Shown here: one piece after another, positions 14,389 to 14,406 of the stretch
Numbering within the stretch: position 1 is the first letter of the stretch
How the letters are laid out: each line of letters opens with the position of its first letter
From: CALAED01 sp937891035
GTDB taxonomy: Bacteria; Actinomycetota; Actinomycetes; Streptosporangiales; Streptosporangiaceae
Assembly: GCA_035642125.1 (NCBI GenBank)
Contig: DASQSZ010000138.1
Span: forward strand, 1 to 14,406
Length of the DNA stretch: 14,406 bases
Direction: 5' to 3'
Made by a program: the position numbers and the translations under genes
The notes under the pieces: model-generated
The model's database searches: none
Told to the model about the DNA's origin: nothing
Seen by the model: the letters and a program-made list of their open reading frames with translations, nothing else

Positions 14389-14405
14389 GGAAACGCGGCG
14401 TTTCC
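14389..14405. promoter_or_regulatory. 17-bp palindrome at the window edge, candidate operator
   Basis: GGAAACGC (14389-14396), a central G, and GCGTTTCC (14398-14405) form a perfect odd-length dyad. The AAACG...CGTTT core recalls operators of LacI-type regulators. The gene it would control lies outside the window. Confidence 0.4.
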
Positions 14406-14406
14406 T

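Larger units (their letters stand above)
13913..14406. other. region without a supported gene
   Basis: About 490 bases follow the LuxR remnant. Open frames exist on both strands (for example 13875-14360 plus and 13985-14347 minus), but none has a ribosome binding site or a recognisable domain, and their products are Pro/Arg/Gly-rich as expected for non-coding GC-rich DNA. The stretch holds a 7-bp tandem repeat (14193-14227), a 10-bp inverted repeat (14293-14337) and a palindrome at the edge (14389-14405). It may be decayed coding DNA continuing from the LuxR fragment, with regulatory sequence for a gene beyond the window. Confidence 0.5.

Overview
The window is very GC-rich DNA with strong G/C preference at third codon positions, several GTG starts, tightly packed genes, and families typical of actinomycetes (DUF2630, a DUF5937/ArsR-type regulator, a DeoC plus aldehyde dehydrogenase cluster). 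It most resembles a chromosome of a Streptomyces- or Streptosporangium-like actinobacterium; I cannot name a genus from sequence alone.

Layout. (a) 1-2292, plus strand: the 3' end of a DUF998-like membrane protein, an alpha/beta hydrolase, a small lipoprotein and a small membrane-anchored protein. The first three are separated by 3 bases or overlap, so they look like one operon; the last two share a C-terminal cysteine pattern and look like diverged paralogues. (b) 2374-5241, plus strand: plsX (acyl-phosphate synthesis for phospholipids) and argS (arginyl-tRNA synthetase), two housekeeping genes. (c) 5242-6934, plus strand: a striking intergenic element (two copies of a 10-bp palindrome inside a hairpin that pairs with the ribosome binding site), then a coiled-coil/membrane protein gene whose reading frame is broken in a proline-rich linker. 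(d) 6975-12991, minus strand, in transcription order: DUF5937/ArsR-type regulator, deoC, an intact aldehyde dehydrogenase, a shortened aldehyde dehydrogenase homologue lacking all catalytic residues, a histone H1-like Ser/Thr/Arg protein, and a DUF2630 protein. deoC and the intact dehydrogenase make biochemical sense together: DeoC releases acetaldehyde from deoxyribose-5-phosphate and the dehydrogenase can oxidise it. (e) 13213-13677, plus strand: a small secreted four-cysteine protein, divergent from the regulator and followed by a strong hairpin. (f) 13757-14406: a decayed LuxR-type helix-turn-helix fragment, then about 490 bases with no gene I can support, carrying a 7-bp tandem repeat and two inverted repeats.

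Regulation visible in the sequence: argS, the intact dehydrogenase and the DUF5937 regulator each have a TANNNT hexamer ending exactly 6 bases before the start codon, the spacing expected for leaderless transcripts. A perfect 8-4-8 palindrome sits where the regulator's -35 element should be. Further dyads lie upstream of plsX, around the start codon of the H1-like gene, and at the right edge of the window.

The observations most worth following are the palindrome/anti-ribosome-binding-site element at 5242-5292, the catalytically empty dehydrogenase homologue, the heptad-containing H1-like protein, and the paired Asn-to-Thr changes in PlsX. I saw no CRISPR array, transposase, tRNA or rRNA.
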